Below are positions 11,343 to 23,046 of a stretch of 64,000 nt of DNA, one piece after another (the first letter of the stretch is position 1; every line of letters begins with the position of its first letter). The notes under the pieces were generated by a model that did no database searches, was not told the origin of the DNA, and saw only the letters and a program-made list of their open reading frames with translations. The stretch is taken from contig NC_064614.1 in assembly GCF_023898315.1 (NCBI RefSeq), positions 504,386,109-504,450,108 of the forward strand, in the 5' to 3' direction. The stretch comes from Schistocerca nitens (lineage: Eukaryota > Arthropoda > Insecta > Orthoptera > Acrididae). Position numbers and translations under genes: made by a program.

Positions 11343-11723
11343 GGTACGTAATTTCATTGAGTCTTAAGTGAGTAAATTATTGTTGTAAAGTGGGACAGAT
11401 GAGGCTGTCATAGTATCCACATCACTCTGCTTAGTAAGAAGTTTTTCTGCAGTTGTCAACCTCTCTTATTATAGCTTATCATCAAGTCTGGAGTCGGGAA
11501 CAACTTACTTTACGCATCACCGATGACGTCATTTAAAAATAGCGTTTTATGCTTCTGTTGACGTAACTTTAGATTAAAAGCTGTAGATCATGTGCCAAGA
11601 ATGTGCCGATTGTGAAATCAGGTAGCACGTATCAAAACGATACGTCATCGTTACCACTCGAGCCAAATTAACAATTAACGGTTCGACACTCCCAGATGAG
11701 GCAAATTCTGACATTTACAAATA

Positions 11724-12850
11724 CACTGAGGTGACAGAAGTCATTGGATATCGATACGCACATATACAGATGTGGTAGTATGGCGTACACAAAGTGTAAA
11801 AGGGCAGTGCATTGGCGGAGCTATCACATGTACTTCGGTGATTCTTGTGAAACGGTTTCCGACGTGGTTATAGCCATCGAACACGAAATGGTATTTGGAG
11901 CTAGATGCAAGGGACATTCCATTTTGTAAATGCAAGATTCACAGTGTCGAGAGACTGCTGAGAATACTAAATTTCAGCCATTACCTCTCACACGCACAAT
12001 GCATCTGTGTTTACATGGCTGTGTTTGCATGGAATGGACTGGGTCCTGTTGCCCAACTGAACAGATCATTGACTAGAAATAGCCGTATAAATCAATGTGA
12101 CCTGTACGACGAACATAACAGTTAGGACAGTGCGGCGACATTTTGCGTTAATACCTTATGACAGCAAACGACCGAGGTGAATAGCTTTGCTAAAAGCGTG
12201 ACATCGCCTGCAGTTCCTCCCCTGGGCTCGCGATGATATCGGTTGGACCCCAGACTACTAAAACTCGTGGAAGGGTCAGATGAGTCCCGATTTCAATTTG
12301 TGAGAGCTGATGCTAGTATTCGAATGTGGCGCAGATCCCATGAAGCCACGGACCCAAGTTGTCAACAAGGGACTGTGAACGCTGGTGGTAGCTCTGTGAC
12401 TGTGTGGTCTGTGTTTACATGGAATGGACTCGGTCCTGTGTCCCAGCTTAACCGACTAGTGCTTTGCACCCATTCATGGACTTCATGTTACCAAATAAGG
12501 AAGGCATTTTATGCATGACATTGCGCAATGTCTCCGGGCAACAATCGTTCACGATTGGTTTGAAGAACATTCTGAACAGTTCGAGTGAATTATTTGGTCA
12601 CTCATATCACCCGACACGAATCCCATACAACATTTATGGGCTATATTAGAGATCTCGTCCGTTCATAAAGTCCTGCACCGGCAAGACTTGTGCAGTTATG
12701 GGCGGCTATAAAGACAGAACGACTCAATATTCCTGCAGGGGATTTCCAAAGCCTTGATGAGTCCATGCCACGTCGAACTGCTGCATTACTCTGGGAAAAT
12801 GGAGGCTCGACGCGATATTAAGAAGTATCTCATGACTTTCGTTACCTCGG
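11724..12850 (+). mobile_element. Degraded, rearranged Tc1-like transposon
   Basis: The left terminus CACTGAGGTGACAGAAGTCA follows a TA (11722-11723); the right terminus TGACTTTCGTTACCTCGG precedes TA (12851-12852), giving about 25-bp inverted ends and the TA target of Tc1/mariner. Transposase fragments include an N-terminal stretch around 11880, DESRFQFVRADASIRMWRR (about 12280, first catalytic D in the DES context), GTVNAGGSSVTVW (about 12375) and a C-terminal part near 12600-12800. The element is about 1.13 kb, shorter than the roughly 1.6 kb usual for this type. A block at 12005-12085 duplicates the one at 12409-12460. Confidence 0.85.
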
Positions 12851-12911
12851 TATATTAACAGTTACTGACAACAGAAATCAGATAGCTGCAGAGGAAAAGC
12901 AAGGTGCCTCT

Positions 12912-13116
12912 CCGGCCGGCGTGGCCGAACGGTTGTAGGCGCTGTAGTCTGGAACCGCGCGACCGCTACGGCCGCAGGTTTGAATCCTGCCTCGGGCATG
13001 GATGTGTGTGATGTCCTCAGGGTAGTTAGGTTTAAGTAGTTCTAAGTTCTAGGGGACTGATGACCTCAGAAGTTAAGTCCCACAGTGCTCAGAGCCATTT
13101 GAACCATTTTGAACCA
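12912..13116 (+). mobile_element. SINE1 copy
   Basis: Plus-strand SINE1 with the head CCGGCGTGGCCGAACGG, variable-arm-like CCGCTACGG, B box GGTTTGAATCC and tail CCATTTGAACC repeated once. Flanking CAAGGT occurs on both sides, giving an imperfect duplication. Confidence 0.92.
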
Positions 13117-14459
13117 AGGTTTCTTCGTTTCATTCCAATAACTGGCTAGCCGCTTGCGCGTACTACGTCTTCATCTCCGTACCTCTCCTTCTATAGCCAT
13201 CCTGGCACACTGGCCACTGTTCAGGTATCTTTTGTTCGCTAATATTGACATGAAAGACAAAATAAATATTAGCGGAAAAATTTATGTAACTTTATCGTAT
13301 TTCTTAGAATTGGCTTCGGAGAACAGATATTCAGAATCACAATACAAAATACAAATAATTATTTACGTTTCTGTTACTCCAAAAAATTTATCGTACTTTA
13401 CAGTCAACTGAGAACTGACTGATGCAGGTCTGGGCATTGTTGTGTCATATTGGGTATACTTGTGATCTCACGTGTCTAAATCTTGACATTCTGCGATGTT
13501 CAGTTAAATCTTTTATCTGCTGTAAACAAAACGTCTACGTGTGATAAAATAACCACTGATCTTCACTGTTGTAGAAAGTAGCACTCCGACTCCGTACGTT
13601 TTACCTTTACTAGACTCACTCTTTACTCTGTCGACTAGACTCATGATATTAGTTGCATCGTCATAGGTTTCCCAGATTTTGTACTTGTAGATGACACAAT
13701 ATTAAAAAAAAATCCACGAATATCGAGTCAAATCACCACTTGTCTCCAATTTGTTGCATAAATTAGCCACTAGCTTTAAGTATGAGATTTGCGTGCAGTC
13801 ATAAAACTGAAAAATACATTATTCTTTGACAACATGACTAAGGACTAACAGATGGACTGAAAAACGTCACACAGGTAATAGAGATAGGAGGGGGTCGGGC
13901 AGCTGGTAAAAATCTAATTGTCTGTGGTTTTCGTTACGTCTTCATGAAAAGACTCTTAAATTGTTTGTGCGTGCTCTCACCTACCTTCGAAGTCTACATG
14001 AGCCTAAAAACTACTTTGCGGTCAGCCAGAAAACGAGGGAGAACATACTGACCATAATTTCCAGTCTGCAAGTCCACGGTACTCTTTGTGCTCACTGAAA
14101 GAAAATGTTCGTACTTGCTACTTACTTAGAGAGATCAGAAACTATGACTACAAACAAAAGTTTTAACTGGTTGATACACTGTGTAAAAGTTCACACACCC
14201 GAAATATATCTTAGCATTGTAACTAATATCGCTATCGGGAACAGCACTATTAAAAGCTCAAAGGGGACCTCTACGGGAAGTTCCAAGTAAAGTGGTCTAT
14301 CCCCCTGACTTCTAAACGCCAAAAGTTAGATTCTCGCCTTAAAAGCAGAAACTAATCTCGCCACGTACCATATAGTTTTGTTAAAATTACGGGCGGTACA
14401 CAGTTACTTCCATGAAATCCAAGCGATCCAGAACGGTGTACAGTCCTCGCGAAAACGAA
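13117..14459. other. No recognised feature
   Basis: Unique-looking AT-rich sequence. Open frames of 60-85 codons (13154, 14105) have no recognisable motif and are expected by chance. Confidence 0.5.
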
Positions 14460-14468
14460 TTCAGCTCT

Positions 14469-14673
14469 TCAAATGGTTCAAATGGCTCTGCGCACTATGG
14501 GACTTAACCGCTGAGGTCATTAGTCCCCTAGAACTTAGAACTACTTAAACCTAACTAACCTAAGGACGTCACACACATCCGTGCCCGATGCAGGATTCGA
14601 ACCTGCGACCGTAGCGGTCGCGTGGTCCCAGACTGTAGCGCCTAGAACCGCTTGGCCACTGCGGCCGGCTCAG
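14469..14673 (-). mobile_element. SINE1 copy
   Basis: Minus-strand SINE1 with a readable B box (GATTCGAACCTGC on plus). 9-bp target duplication TTCAGCTCT at 14460-14468 and 14674-14682. Confidence 0.93.
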
Positions 14674-14682
14674 TTCAGCTCT

Positions 14683-15256
14683 GACTTCATCCAAAAGACA
14701 GTGCATGCGGGTGTTTGACTGATGCGGACAGTTTGATATGTCAGAGCAAAGTGTTACCACTACCTCTCTGGCTGTATTTATGCAGGGGCGCAGCGGACCG
14801 CCAAACGGAGGATCTGCTTTCAACCGCTCTAGGCACAGCTAGCAGTATCTAAATGGCACCTTTCTCCGACACATGTTAATTAATAGCTCTGTCGTTTAAC
14901 AATTTACAATCTTCGTAATTTTTTATGAAAATAGAGTTAAACTTGCTTTAGTTACTGAAAAAGTTTTAGCTCGACTGCGTTTAAACTTTGCAGCCTAGAA
15001 TTTTGTCTGTGCGTTTGTTCGGCTTTACAATTCTACATACTGCTGCACTCGACGTGAAACGCAGTCTGCAACCCTGTATTGAAATTTGATCTTCTATACA
15101 GCCTCCACAATTTCATGGTTTTGGATAAGACGTGCTAATGTGGAAATGTTGTTGCAGTATTTTGCCGCTTACTACACGTTTGTCTGTGGATTTCGATAGT
15201 GGTTGAGAGGTCCAAGAAAACTGGAAATCGACTGCGAATGGAACATCGCATGCAGG
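14683..15256. other. No recognised feature
   Basis: AT-rich unique-looking sequence with no coding or repeat signature. Confidence 0.5.
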
Positions 15257-15265
15257 ACTGAAGGA

Positions 15266-15478
15266 ATGAAATTTTTTCGAAATTTGTGGTAAGGACTACG
15301 GGACCAAGCTGCTGAGATCATCAGTCCTTAGGCTTGTGCACTACTTAATCTAACTTAAATCAACTTACGCTAAGGACAAAACACACATCCATGCCCGAGG
15401 GGGGACTCGAAGCTCCGACAGGGGCAGCTGCGTGAACCCTGACAAGACGCCCTGTACCGCACGGCTACTCCGCGCGGC
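15266..15478 (-). mobile_element. SINE3-related subfamily (variant b)
   Basis: Head at the high end (CCGCGCGG, GGAGCTTCGAGTCCCCC in sense); the tail in sense ends in CCACAAATTTCG-like sequence, different from SINE1 and from 10912. 9-bp target duplication ACTGAAGGA at 15257-15265 and 15479-15487. Confidence 0.88.
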
Positions 15479-15487
15479 ACTGAAGGA

Positions 15488-16236
15488 AGGTCAAAGAATT
15501 GTACGGCCTATGAGATGCTGTTACTACATGGGGCACTCGAGAGACCTTTTCAGTTACGTTTCGCGCATAACGTAGCCACACAGTCTAACGAAAGGAAAAT
15601 GTACACCTTAGTCTGGCCTTACCCTGTAGCCAAACACAATCTATGGGAGTTTCTTCCTCTTCCAGGATACGAACTAGCTACTTCCATGCCTAGCACCATA
15701 ATACTGTCTTGTCTTATCAGTTTTAGGTACGGAAACAGCTACTGTTAGTTACTCTATGTGTTGATTTCTGAAAAAATCGGTATAGTTCCTTATACGTATG
15801 TCATCAGGAGTGTGGTACTGAACAGGACAAACGACCTACTTATGTTTTTACAAATCCGGAATGTACTGTATTTCGTATAAGTAAGCTATATCATTTATCA
15901 TCAGACAACTAGAGCAATAGATGTACGACGCTAGTAGTGACTTTTAAATGTTGTAGTACGTTAATAGGATCGACAAACCACGAAGAATAACCAAACTCCA
16001 GAAGTGGATGAGTAGCTCCGCTGCTTGGCTGTAGCATACAAGGAGCGCGACGAGTACCGGTGTTCGAGGCGTGTTACGTAACGAAAAGAAGTAGCGACTA
16101 AAAGACGTATACAGATGCAATAAGCATTAGAGGACATATCTTTGAATCGAATATCGGAATAAACCAGTTTGGTATCACTTTACTTAACGCGTACATAAAA
16201 TGTAATTTTTTTCTGACAAAAGGGAAATTACCAATG
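15488..16236. other. No recognised feature
   Basis: Unique-looking sequence; the 77-codon frame at 15515 has no motif I recognise. Confidence 0.5.
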
Positions 16237-17237
16237 TACAGGATGAGTCACGTAAGACGTAACATCCCTTTTATTTCGTGAACGATTACACATACCGAAA
16301 CGTGGTTTTCGGCAAATGTTAGAGCGTCGGGGGGTACGTACACTTCTGTTTGGTTAATGTTTCTGGTGCTGGTATCACTGCAGATACTGAAGCAAGTGCA
16401 TTTCTTTAAATGGAACCGTATACCTTTCATAACTGCCATGGATAACTCTTCGAAAGGCAATTACAGTGACACAGCGTTTGTTAATATTGACGTTGAAACC
16501 TGTCATAAAGGAATTCGAGAAATGTCCTGGAATGTGTGAGCGGTGCAGACCCTGCCAGGCAGGCACCCCGGACCAATCTGCGTAGTCGTAATCCGTAAGG
16601 TAGACCCGCGCTACGAGAATAAAGCTTTATTTCCTCCTGAATCAACATACGACTTAGCTGGAGGTTCCCTTAGGAATGGTGTATATGGAAACACGATATA
16701 ATCTAGAATCTAGCGTATCACAAAGGGCTTAGGAAATCTATTTCACATTTGTGTATCTTCCAGATATATGTGAGTTGAAACAGAGAAATCAACTGTTCAG
16801 TCTTCAAAGATAAGGTGTCCTTATACGCTGCAAAAAGCAATTACTGTGGAAGATTTGACCTATCTTTTCCTGTACGTGGCTGTGTACTTCTTGGTAGTAA
16901 AATACATGCTGTCGGACAACTGTCTATACCTACATTGCTCTGAATTATATCATATGAGATACAATCGTTGAACTAAGGTATTTATTGAGAATACTTCTTA
17001 ACGAAACCTAGATTCATGCTGAACAGCGTTACCAACTACGTGCAGTACACGCTGTTGACTTACTTGATATTGCGATGCAATTTCGCACACACGTGAATGA
17101 AATAAACAATTTACTAATAATGATTTTGTAACCACCAAAATCACATAACATAAATTTTGTCTACATAGATACCGATCCTCTACTGAAGCATGTCTTCACA
17201 CTGTTGACCAAGGACCAACAGGCGCACTTGCAATCGC

Positions 17238-17430
17238 GCCGGCCGAAGTCGCCGTGCGGTTAAAGGCGCTGCAGTCTGGAACCGCAAGACCGCTACGGTC
17301 GCATGTTCGAATCCTGCCTCGGGCATGGATGTTTGTGATGTCCTTAGGTTAGTTAGGTTTAACTAGTTCTAAGTTCTAGGGGACTAATGACCTCAGCAGT
17401 TGAGTCCCATAGTGCTCAGAGCCATTTTGA
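17238..17430 (+). mobile_element. SINE1 copy
   Basis: Plus-strand SINE1. Perfect 12-bp target duplication ACTTGCAATCGC at 17226-17237 and 17431-17442. Confidence 0.94.
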
Positions 17431-17559
17431 ACTTGCAATCGCCTTTCGAAAGACAGATGTAATTACAGTGGATGTTATGGTAGAGCATCCTCTGCCGATT
17501 TGACGACACATATCGTCCGGTACAGTTGGCGCTTCGACACAGACTGCATCTTTTAGTGC

Positions 17560-18363
17560 TCCCCAAATTGACAAAAGAATATCGTCCTATTCAACGTCCA
17601 AGAAAGTTCTCATTCAGTATTTGTGTCACAATACGGGACGAGTGAGCTGTATAACACTCGTGTTGCAGTCACATACACTGACGAATATCCAGTGGTTCCG
17701 CTTCTAGGACAAACGGCAAAATATTCATCAGAAAATGTGCGCATGAATGTCTATTTAGAACGCCTGAAATGAAGTAAGGTACCAGAATGTAATTTCCTAT
17801 TATGCTGCACCATACGTTTACGCTCCACGGCCGTTGACGTTGTACCTGACAAAGCCAGTGAGGATTTTCGGCTTCGCAGTAGCGCATGTTACTCAAATTT
17901 ACATTAGTTTGGTTAATAATCGTTGCTTCGTGCGTAAAGAGCACCCGTGGGAAAAAAAAACGTCTGGTCGTCTTTCAGTTGACGAAGGGCAGATCGACAA
18001 AATTCTGCACGACGTTCTAAATCACATTCGTCGAATGCCTGATGTAGTGACTGATGATAGAGATGGAAATTCTATAGATGCAGGATGCGAATGATACTCG
18101 TCTGATTGATTCCACTTTCCTTGGCAATATGTCTAGTACCATTGTGCAAACTCACTGGCATAGCAGCCAGAACAGCTTCTTCGTGTTCTCTGTCAGTTAC
18201 AGGTTTCTTTCTTGTCCTCTTTTTGACCTTCAAGCAGCCTGTCCGCACCAGCGTCTTAATAATTCGTGCAAGTGCCAAGCGGTCGGACACTGGCGGTCTG
18301 GATAGATAGCCTTATACCGTTGTACTGTTGAAGCGCATTTGATTTATATTCACCTCACCCTAT
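17560..18363 (-). pseudogene. DUF4817-type Tc1/mariner-like transposase relic
   Basis: Reading on minus from a terminus TATAGGGTGAGGTGAATAT (18363), an N-terminal helix-turn-helix region appears: RLALARIIKTLVRTGCLK, then SGINQTSIIRILH (18072-18290). A second part follows in another frame: LFTHEATIINQTNVNLSNMR, ENPHWLCQVQRQRPWSVNVW and LVPYFISGVLNR (17669-17944). This layout matches the DUF4817-containing transposon proteins I know from grasshoppers. The first catalytic Asp, usually in an F-T-D-E-A context, reads F-T-H-E-A, so it is lost. A stop and a frameshift separate the halves, and the third catalytic region is absent. Confidence 0.75.
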
Positions 18364-18849
18364 AAAAGTAGTACATCTTGCTTCCTCTCATTGGTGTACA
18401 TGAGTGCACGCAATGCCTGTTGGAGCAAAATGAGCGGCCTGCAGTGAAGACAAACATACAAATGTATTGACATTCTGACACAGCGTAGCACGAGAAATCT
18501 GCTTGACGGTGTTTGCACCAATAATGCCGATTCCGGCCACCCTGCTCTCAAATTGTAGACTATTTCTTGAGCTTGTTACGACAGTTTTCAGCGACAACAC
18601 TGACAAACGCTACATCACTGTAATTGTCTTCTAAAGAGCTATCGAATGCAATTATAAAAAGTACACGCTTCCATTTAAAACGAAGTACTTCCTTCAATAT
18701 CTCAGCTGATAATAGCGCTAAAAACGAGTTAAGGATCACCGCCGTTTGACCATCTTCTTCCGTGCCGATGAACAAACAGTGCCCGAACTCTTGTGGGAAT
18801 CGGAGGTAAAGCCGTGAGTAATGAGTAGGATGGGCAGAGGCACTATGAA

Positions 18850-19270
18850 TATAGTGCGGGACAAAAAGTTGCGAATGTGGGTCTCACGGGAGACGTGCCA
18901 GAGATAACTCCCTGCAGCCGCACTATTCTCTGTGTCCTTGGTGGCTCACATGGTAGCCGGCACTGTGACTCAGCGTGTTCGGTCAGAGGGTTAGTTGCCT
19001 TCTGTAATAAAAAAAACTGAGTTAATGGATCAACGACGAACTGAAACGGGTGTCTTGCGACGTCCGCACCGAGCAGATACAACGAACGAAAACGAAAGAA
19101 ATGAGAGTAAAAAAAGAAGAAAGAAAGGAAAAAAAAGATGGATAGAGCGTCTGCCATGTAAGCAGGAGATCCCGGGTTCGAGTCCCGGTCGGGGCACAAA
19201 TTTTCAACTGTCCCCGTTCACTTATATCAACGCCTGTATGCAGCTAACGGTATTCATTTCATTGTAATTT
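18850..19270 (+). mobile_element. Composite SINE: tRNA-like host SINE-A split by SINE-B
   Basis: Host SINE-A contains a tRNA-like module: TTGGTGGCTCACATGG up to 18955, continuing at 19138 with ATAGAGCGTCTGCCATGTAA and the B box CGGGTTCGAGTCCCGG, then a 3' body to about 19270. Its anticodon loop reads CATGTAA (TGT), with A instead of T at position 33. SINE-B (18956-19137) begins GCCGGCACTGTGACTCAGCG and ends in an A-rich tail. ATGGTA on the left and ATGGATA on the right look like a target duplication in the D-arm. Confidence 0.78.
18956..19137 (+). mobile_element. SINE-B inserted into the tRNA-like D-arm (first case)
   Basis: The unit reads GCC(G/A)GCAC, then CTCAGCGTGTTCGGTCAGAG, GGTTAGTTGCC, an A-run, CTGAGTTAATGGATCAACGA and ends GAAAGGAAAAAAAAG. 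The same unit lies at 28453-28612. It resembles the D-arm end of a tRNA followed by an unrelated body, so it is probably a tRNA-related SINE itself. Confidence 0.75.
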
Positions 19271-19374
19271 CAAAAATATGCGTATCATTCGACGTCGAAA
19301 AACGGGTTTCGATATGTTAAAGCATTCACGAAATAAAAGGCATGTTATATCTTAAGTGACTCACCCTATATATA

Positions 19375-19997
19375 ATGTGTTAACAGTTTTGGTGATTATT
19401 TTTCAAATCATATACAGCTTCCTTGCTCTTTTACCATCTGTCTCTTTGTCATTTGACTGCCCCTTATATAGCTGTGGCTTTCTCTTTATTTATACCATAC
19501 GTTTACTAAGATAATATTGTTGGTGACGTTTCACCAATTGAAATGGCTGTGACGGTTGCTGTACTTGTGCGTGTATATTCATACTTCAGTGGCATGCAGC
19601 TGTTACGATGCGGCCTGTGTATACATCTTATAAAACCATGTCGTTGCTCATGGGAGAAAGTTAATTGATAGCTTCATGATAATTACTGTCGATGACGAAA
19701 CTGTACGAGTGCCATTCAGCTTTAAACATGCAATTATGATATCAGCGTTGCGTAGTTATCACAGCTGCTGGCGCTGCTCTCTCCCCACTGACGAACACAG
19801 CAACAGCAATGTGTAATTACTCGTTTCGTTTTTATTTGGTCTGCGCACGCGACTATCAAACTAATGTGAATGTCGCATGTGGTACGCCAGTCGGCGCTGC
19901 CAATTATTATTACTGCCAGCTGTTAATATCAATATTATTTTAATAGTCATATACAATGGGGGCCATTCAAACTGAAATACTTTGAACACAACATGTG
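19375..19997. other. No recognised feature
   Basis: AT-rich unique-looking sequence with no coding signal. Confidence 0.5.
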
Positions 19998-20007
19998 ACA
20001 ATCTTCA

Positions 20008-20201
20008 AATTGTTCAAATGCCTCTAAACGCTATGGGACTTAACATCAGAGGTTATCAGTCCCCTATAGAACTACGTAAACCTAACTAACCTAAGGACAT
20101 AACACACATCCATGCCGGAGGCAGGATTCGGACCTGCGACTGTAGCAGCACCGCGGTTCCTGACTGAAGCATCTAGAACCGCTCGGCCACAGCAGCCGGC
20201 A
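20008..20201 (-). mobile_element. SINE1 copy
   Basis: Minus-strand SINE1. Perfect 10-bp target duplication ACAATCTTCA at 19998-20007 and 20202-20211. Confidence 0.94.
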
Positions 20202-20211
20202 ACAATCTTCA

Positions 20212-21042
20212 GATTTGTATGAATTGTAATACATACTTGTATATGCAAATTATCAGCATTTGAGCGTAATGATATTAACGAGAAGAACACGGTAAGTGCC
20301 ATAACCCGGTTTCCCAGAAACTTAGCTCAACGGAAGAGGAGTCAAAATAAACAAACACATGTCTCGGTTTGTCAGGAAGAACTCAACTCTTTCTGAGGAA
20401 ATAAATAGATATTTTATGTGTCTTTTAGTTCGTAAGTAGTTCAGCGGAAATGGTGTCATAGCGGTGTTTCACACTTCTTCCCCCACAGTGTTGAAACCTG
20501 ATAATTGTTTTTATTTTCTTTTCATTTATCTATCCATGTCGTTTGAAGACTACTACACGAATGTGTGTAACAGTAAATCAATGAAAAAAATTTTAAGTTG
20601 TTTTCAGTGGCATTCCTGTTGCGTTTCTTGTCAATAAATTTGGTGGTGTTGCGTACATGTTTCCGAGAAGTGGGTTTCGGTCGGCCAGAAAGTATACCCG
20701 TTCGTTTCAGCAGCCTGCAAGTAGGCTGACCGGCTCAGCTGGTTTTGTCGTCTTGGGGAAATCACTATGGCAAGCATATTATTTCCGAATTAGATCTCAA
20801 AGCGAAATCATACACAGTGCAATAAATGTCTGAAACCTTTAGTGAAACTGGGTTGTAATTTTGCAATTGACTTAACGCCCTTGTATCCCATTACTTGACC
20901 AGGAACACTCGCGTAGTAACCATCTACGGACATTTGTAGATAAATGAAAAATAAAAAAAGTAAAATGAAAACAGTAATCGGGTTTCGAACAAGGGCCGCG
21001 CCACTACCCTTTGTGCCGACTCTTCAACCGAAGTCGAGCGAT
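20212..21042. other. No recognised feature
   Basis: Unique-looking sequence; I see no gene or repeat signature. Confidence 0.5.
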
Positions 21043-21056
21043 AAAAGGCATCTAAA

Positions 21057-21250
21057 TGGTTCAAATGGCTCTGAGCACTATGGGACTTAACTTCTGAGGT
21101 CATCAGTCCCCTAGAACTTAGAACTACTTAAACCTAACTAACCTAAAGACATCACACATCCATGCCCGAGGCAGGATTCGAACCTGCGGTCGCAGCGGTC
21201 GCGCGGTTCCAGACTGAAGCGCCTAGAACAGCTCTGTCACAACGGCCGGC
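21057..21250 (-). mobile_element. SINE1 copy
   Basis: Minus-strand SINE1. Perfect 14-bp target duplication AAAAGGCATCTAAA at 21043-21056 and 21251-21264. Confidence 0.95.
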
Positions 21251-21451
21251 AAAAGGCATCTAAACTGCATCGAAAACTTTGACGGACTTTTTCTCAGAAA
21301 TTGTCGAGTATTTACGGATAAGCCGAGACATTTATTAGCTTATTTCGATCCCTCTTCCCCTGAGCGAAGCTAGTGGTAAATCGGGTTATGGCACTTGCCG
21401 TGCTCTCCTTGTAAATGGTAAGGGTAACGCTGCTTAATATCAGTACACAAG

Positions 21452-21637
21452 CCGGCCGGAGTGGCCGAGCGGTTCTAGGTGCTACAGCCTGGAACCGCGC
21501 GACCTCTACGGTCGCAGGTTCGAATCCTGCCTCGGGCATGGATATGTGTGATGTCCTTAGGTTAGAGTTTTAAGTAGTTCTAAGTTCTAGGGTACTGATG
21601 ACCTCAGCAGTTAAGTCCCATAGTGCTCAGAGCCATT
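21452..21637 (+). mobile_element. SINE1 copy
   Basis: Plus-strand SINE1 with a well-kept head (CCGGAGTGGCCGAGCGGTTC) and B box GGTTCGAATCC. Perfect 11-bp target duplication CAGTACACAAG at 21441-21451 and 21638-21648. Confidence 0.95.
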
Positions 21638-21844
21638 CAGTACACAAGAAAAATTTATGCAGCGGGTCTGTCATTCAGATAGAGCATTTGAATGTTGGTT
21701 GGTTGTGAACAGATCGCGTAATGCCTCTTGTAAGAACAGTAGACGTCTCCTAGCACTCTCGTTCAAGGTCATCCACAATTCGCATTCAAACTCCTCGCTG
21801 CTCCATTGGTAGAGCTAACACACTCGTCCACCAGATGCGGTACT

Positions 21845-22568
21845 CAAAGGTGTGTGCCAAACAGGTTCCTCGCCTCCTAACAGATGTCCATAAAGAGTAA
21901 CAAACGACCATCTGTGCGGAATTGCCTGCGCGTTACGAGACTGACCGTGAAAACTTTTTGACGAACGTCGTTACAGACGATAAAACATGGGTTCATCACT
22001 TCGAACCGGAAACAAACTGGCACACCATGGACTGGCGCCACAACACCTCTCCTCCAAAGAAAAATTCAACGTCGTACCGTCAGCCGGTAAATTCCTGGGA
22101 TTCTGAAAGGGCTATTCTGTCGGATTGTATCTTGCAAGGATCAAATCTGAAGTGTATTGTGCTACCATCAGGAAACTGAACGTACGACTTCAGCGTGTTC
22201 GTCGCCACAAAAATCAAACGAACTTCTCCTTCACAATGACAACGCAAGGTCTCAAGTAAGTCCGTGCAGCGGAGAGGAGCTCACAAACCTTCACTGGACT
22301 CTTCTTCCTCGTCCGCCCTATAGACGAAACCTTGCGCCTTCTGACTTCGAACAGTTTGGCCCAATGAAAAACGCATTACGCTGGATGCAGTAAGTAGATG
22401 ATGGCGAGGTTATTGATGCAGCAAGACGTTGGCTCCAATGTCGACCAGAAGAGTGGTACCATGCGCGCTCACCGGCCTTCCCATTAAGATGGTGTAAGGC
22501 CGTCACAGTGAACGGAGATTATGTACCCAAGAGAGTAAGGAATAGTATGGTGCACTGGAATTCTGAAT
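21845..22568 (+). pseudogene. Mariner (DD34D) transposase relic
   Basis: Pieces in three frames follow the mariner order: KVCAKQVPRLLTD (about 21850), ARYETDRENF with TDDKTWVHHFEPET (about 21930-22015), a frameshifted middle, then LLHNDNARSQ (about 22220) and PPYRRNLAPSDFEQFGPMKNAL (about 22310-22375). The distance from the D of NDNAR to the D of APSD is 34 residues, the mariner signature. The usual G-D-E-T-W around the first Asp reads D-D-K-T-W. Frameshifts and stops make it dead. I did not find the inverted terminal repeats. Confidence 0.85.
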
Positions 22569-22969
22569 AAAACCAATCTGCTTTCAGAAAGAAAACGTGT
22601 TGCATTACTTACTCAAATCCCCTCGCAGAAGTCGTTGAAGCCGTTGTTTCTGACAGATAAACATCTCTCTTCACTGAACTCGCACGTCTGTATGCTCCTA
22701 AACCACAAACATCTTTAATCATGTATTCTTCCTATATCTGTATATCCTTTAATAAGTAATTTCGTTATTTGCTATCCTAGGGTAAAACGTTCCCAGTTAA
22801 CTTGCCTAGTCAAATTCAGACGAAATTCGACAGCTTGGAGTTGTGTCCAAATTTGACGCGAAAAGTTAACTGAGAACCTTTAATTCAAACAGTTCGCCAT
22901 GAACGACTCCGTACCAGTATTTGTTATCGCACCTAATGTCGCAGTTCTTATGGCGAACGGTGCAGTTCA
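22569..22969. other. No recognised feature
   Basis: May include the 3' flank of the mariner; otherwise nothing recognised. Confidence 0.45.
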
Positions 22970-23046
22970 GCGCATGTGTCAGCCCCTTGTGCAACTAGGT
23001 TCTGGTAGCTGGTAGTTGAGTAAGGAGAGCGACGGCTGAGGCCGGG

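Larger units (their letters stand above)
16237..19374. mobile_element. Inverted-terminus element (about 3.1 kb) with nested insertions
   Basis: The left end (TACAGGATGAGTCACGTAAG at 16237) and right end (reverse complement TATAGGGTGAGTCACTTAAG, ending 19374) are inverted copies for about 65 bases. A second inverted match pairs about 16370-16510 with about 18560-18720 (AATTACAGTGA and CGTTTGT shared). Both ends abut TA, as in Tc1/mariner targets. Between the arms lie a SINE1 (17238-17430), a transposase relic (17560-18363) and a composite SINE (18850-19270) that interrupts the right arm. The alternative is two independent solo insertions of one repeat in opposite orientation. Confidence 0.5.

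Noticed and set aside
19138..19200. Possible tRNA-Thr gene (loop with TGT, strong T-arm)
   Set aside because: Position 33 is A, the 5' half is separated by SINE-B, and the same unit belongs to a dispersed repeat. Treated as part of a SINE.
21452..21540. tRNA-Leu-like gene with good A and B boxes
   Set aside because: It is the head of SINE1, present in many copies with target duplications, and is followed by the SINE body.
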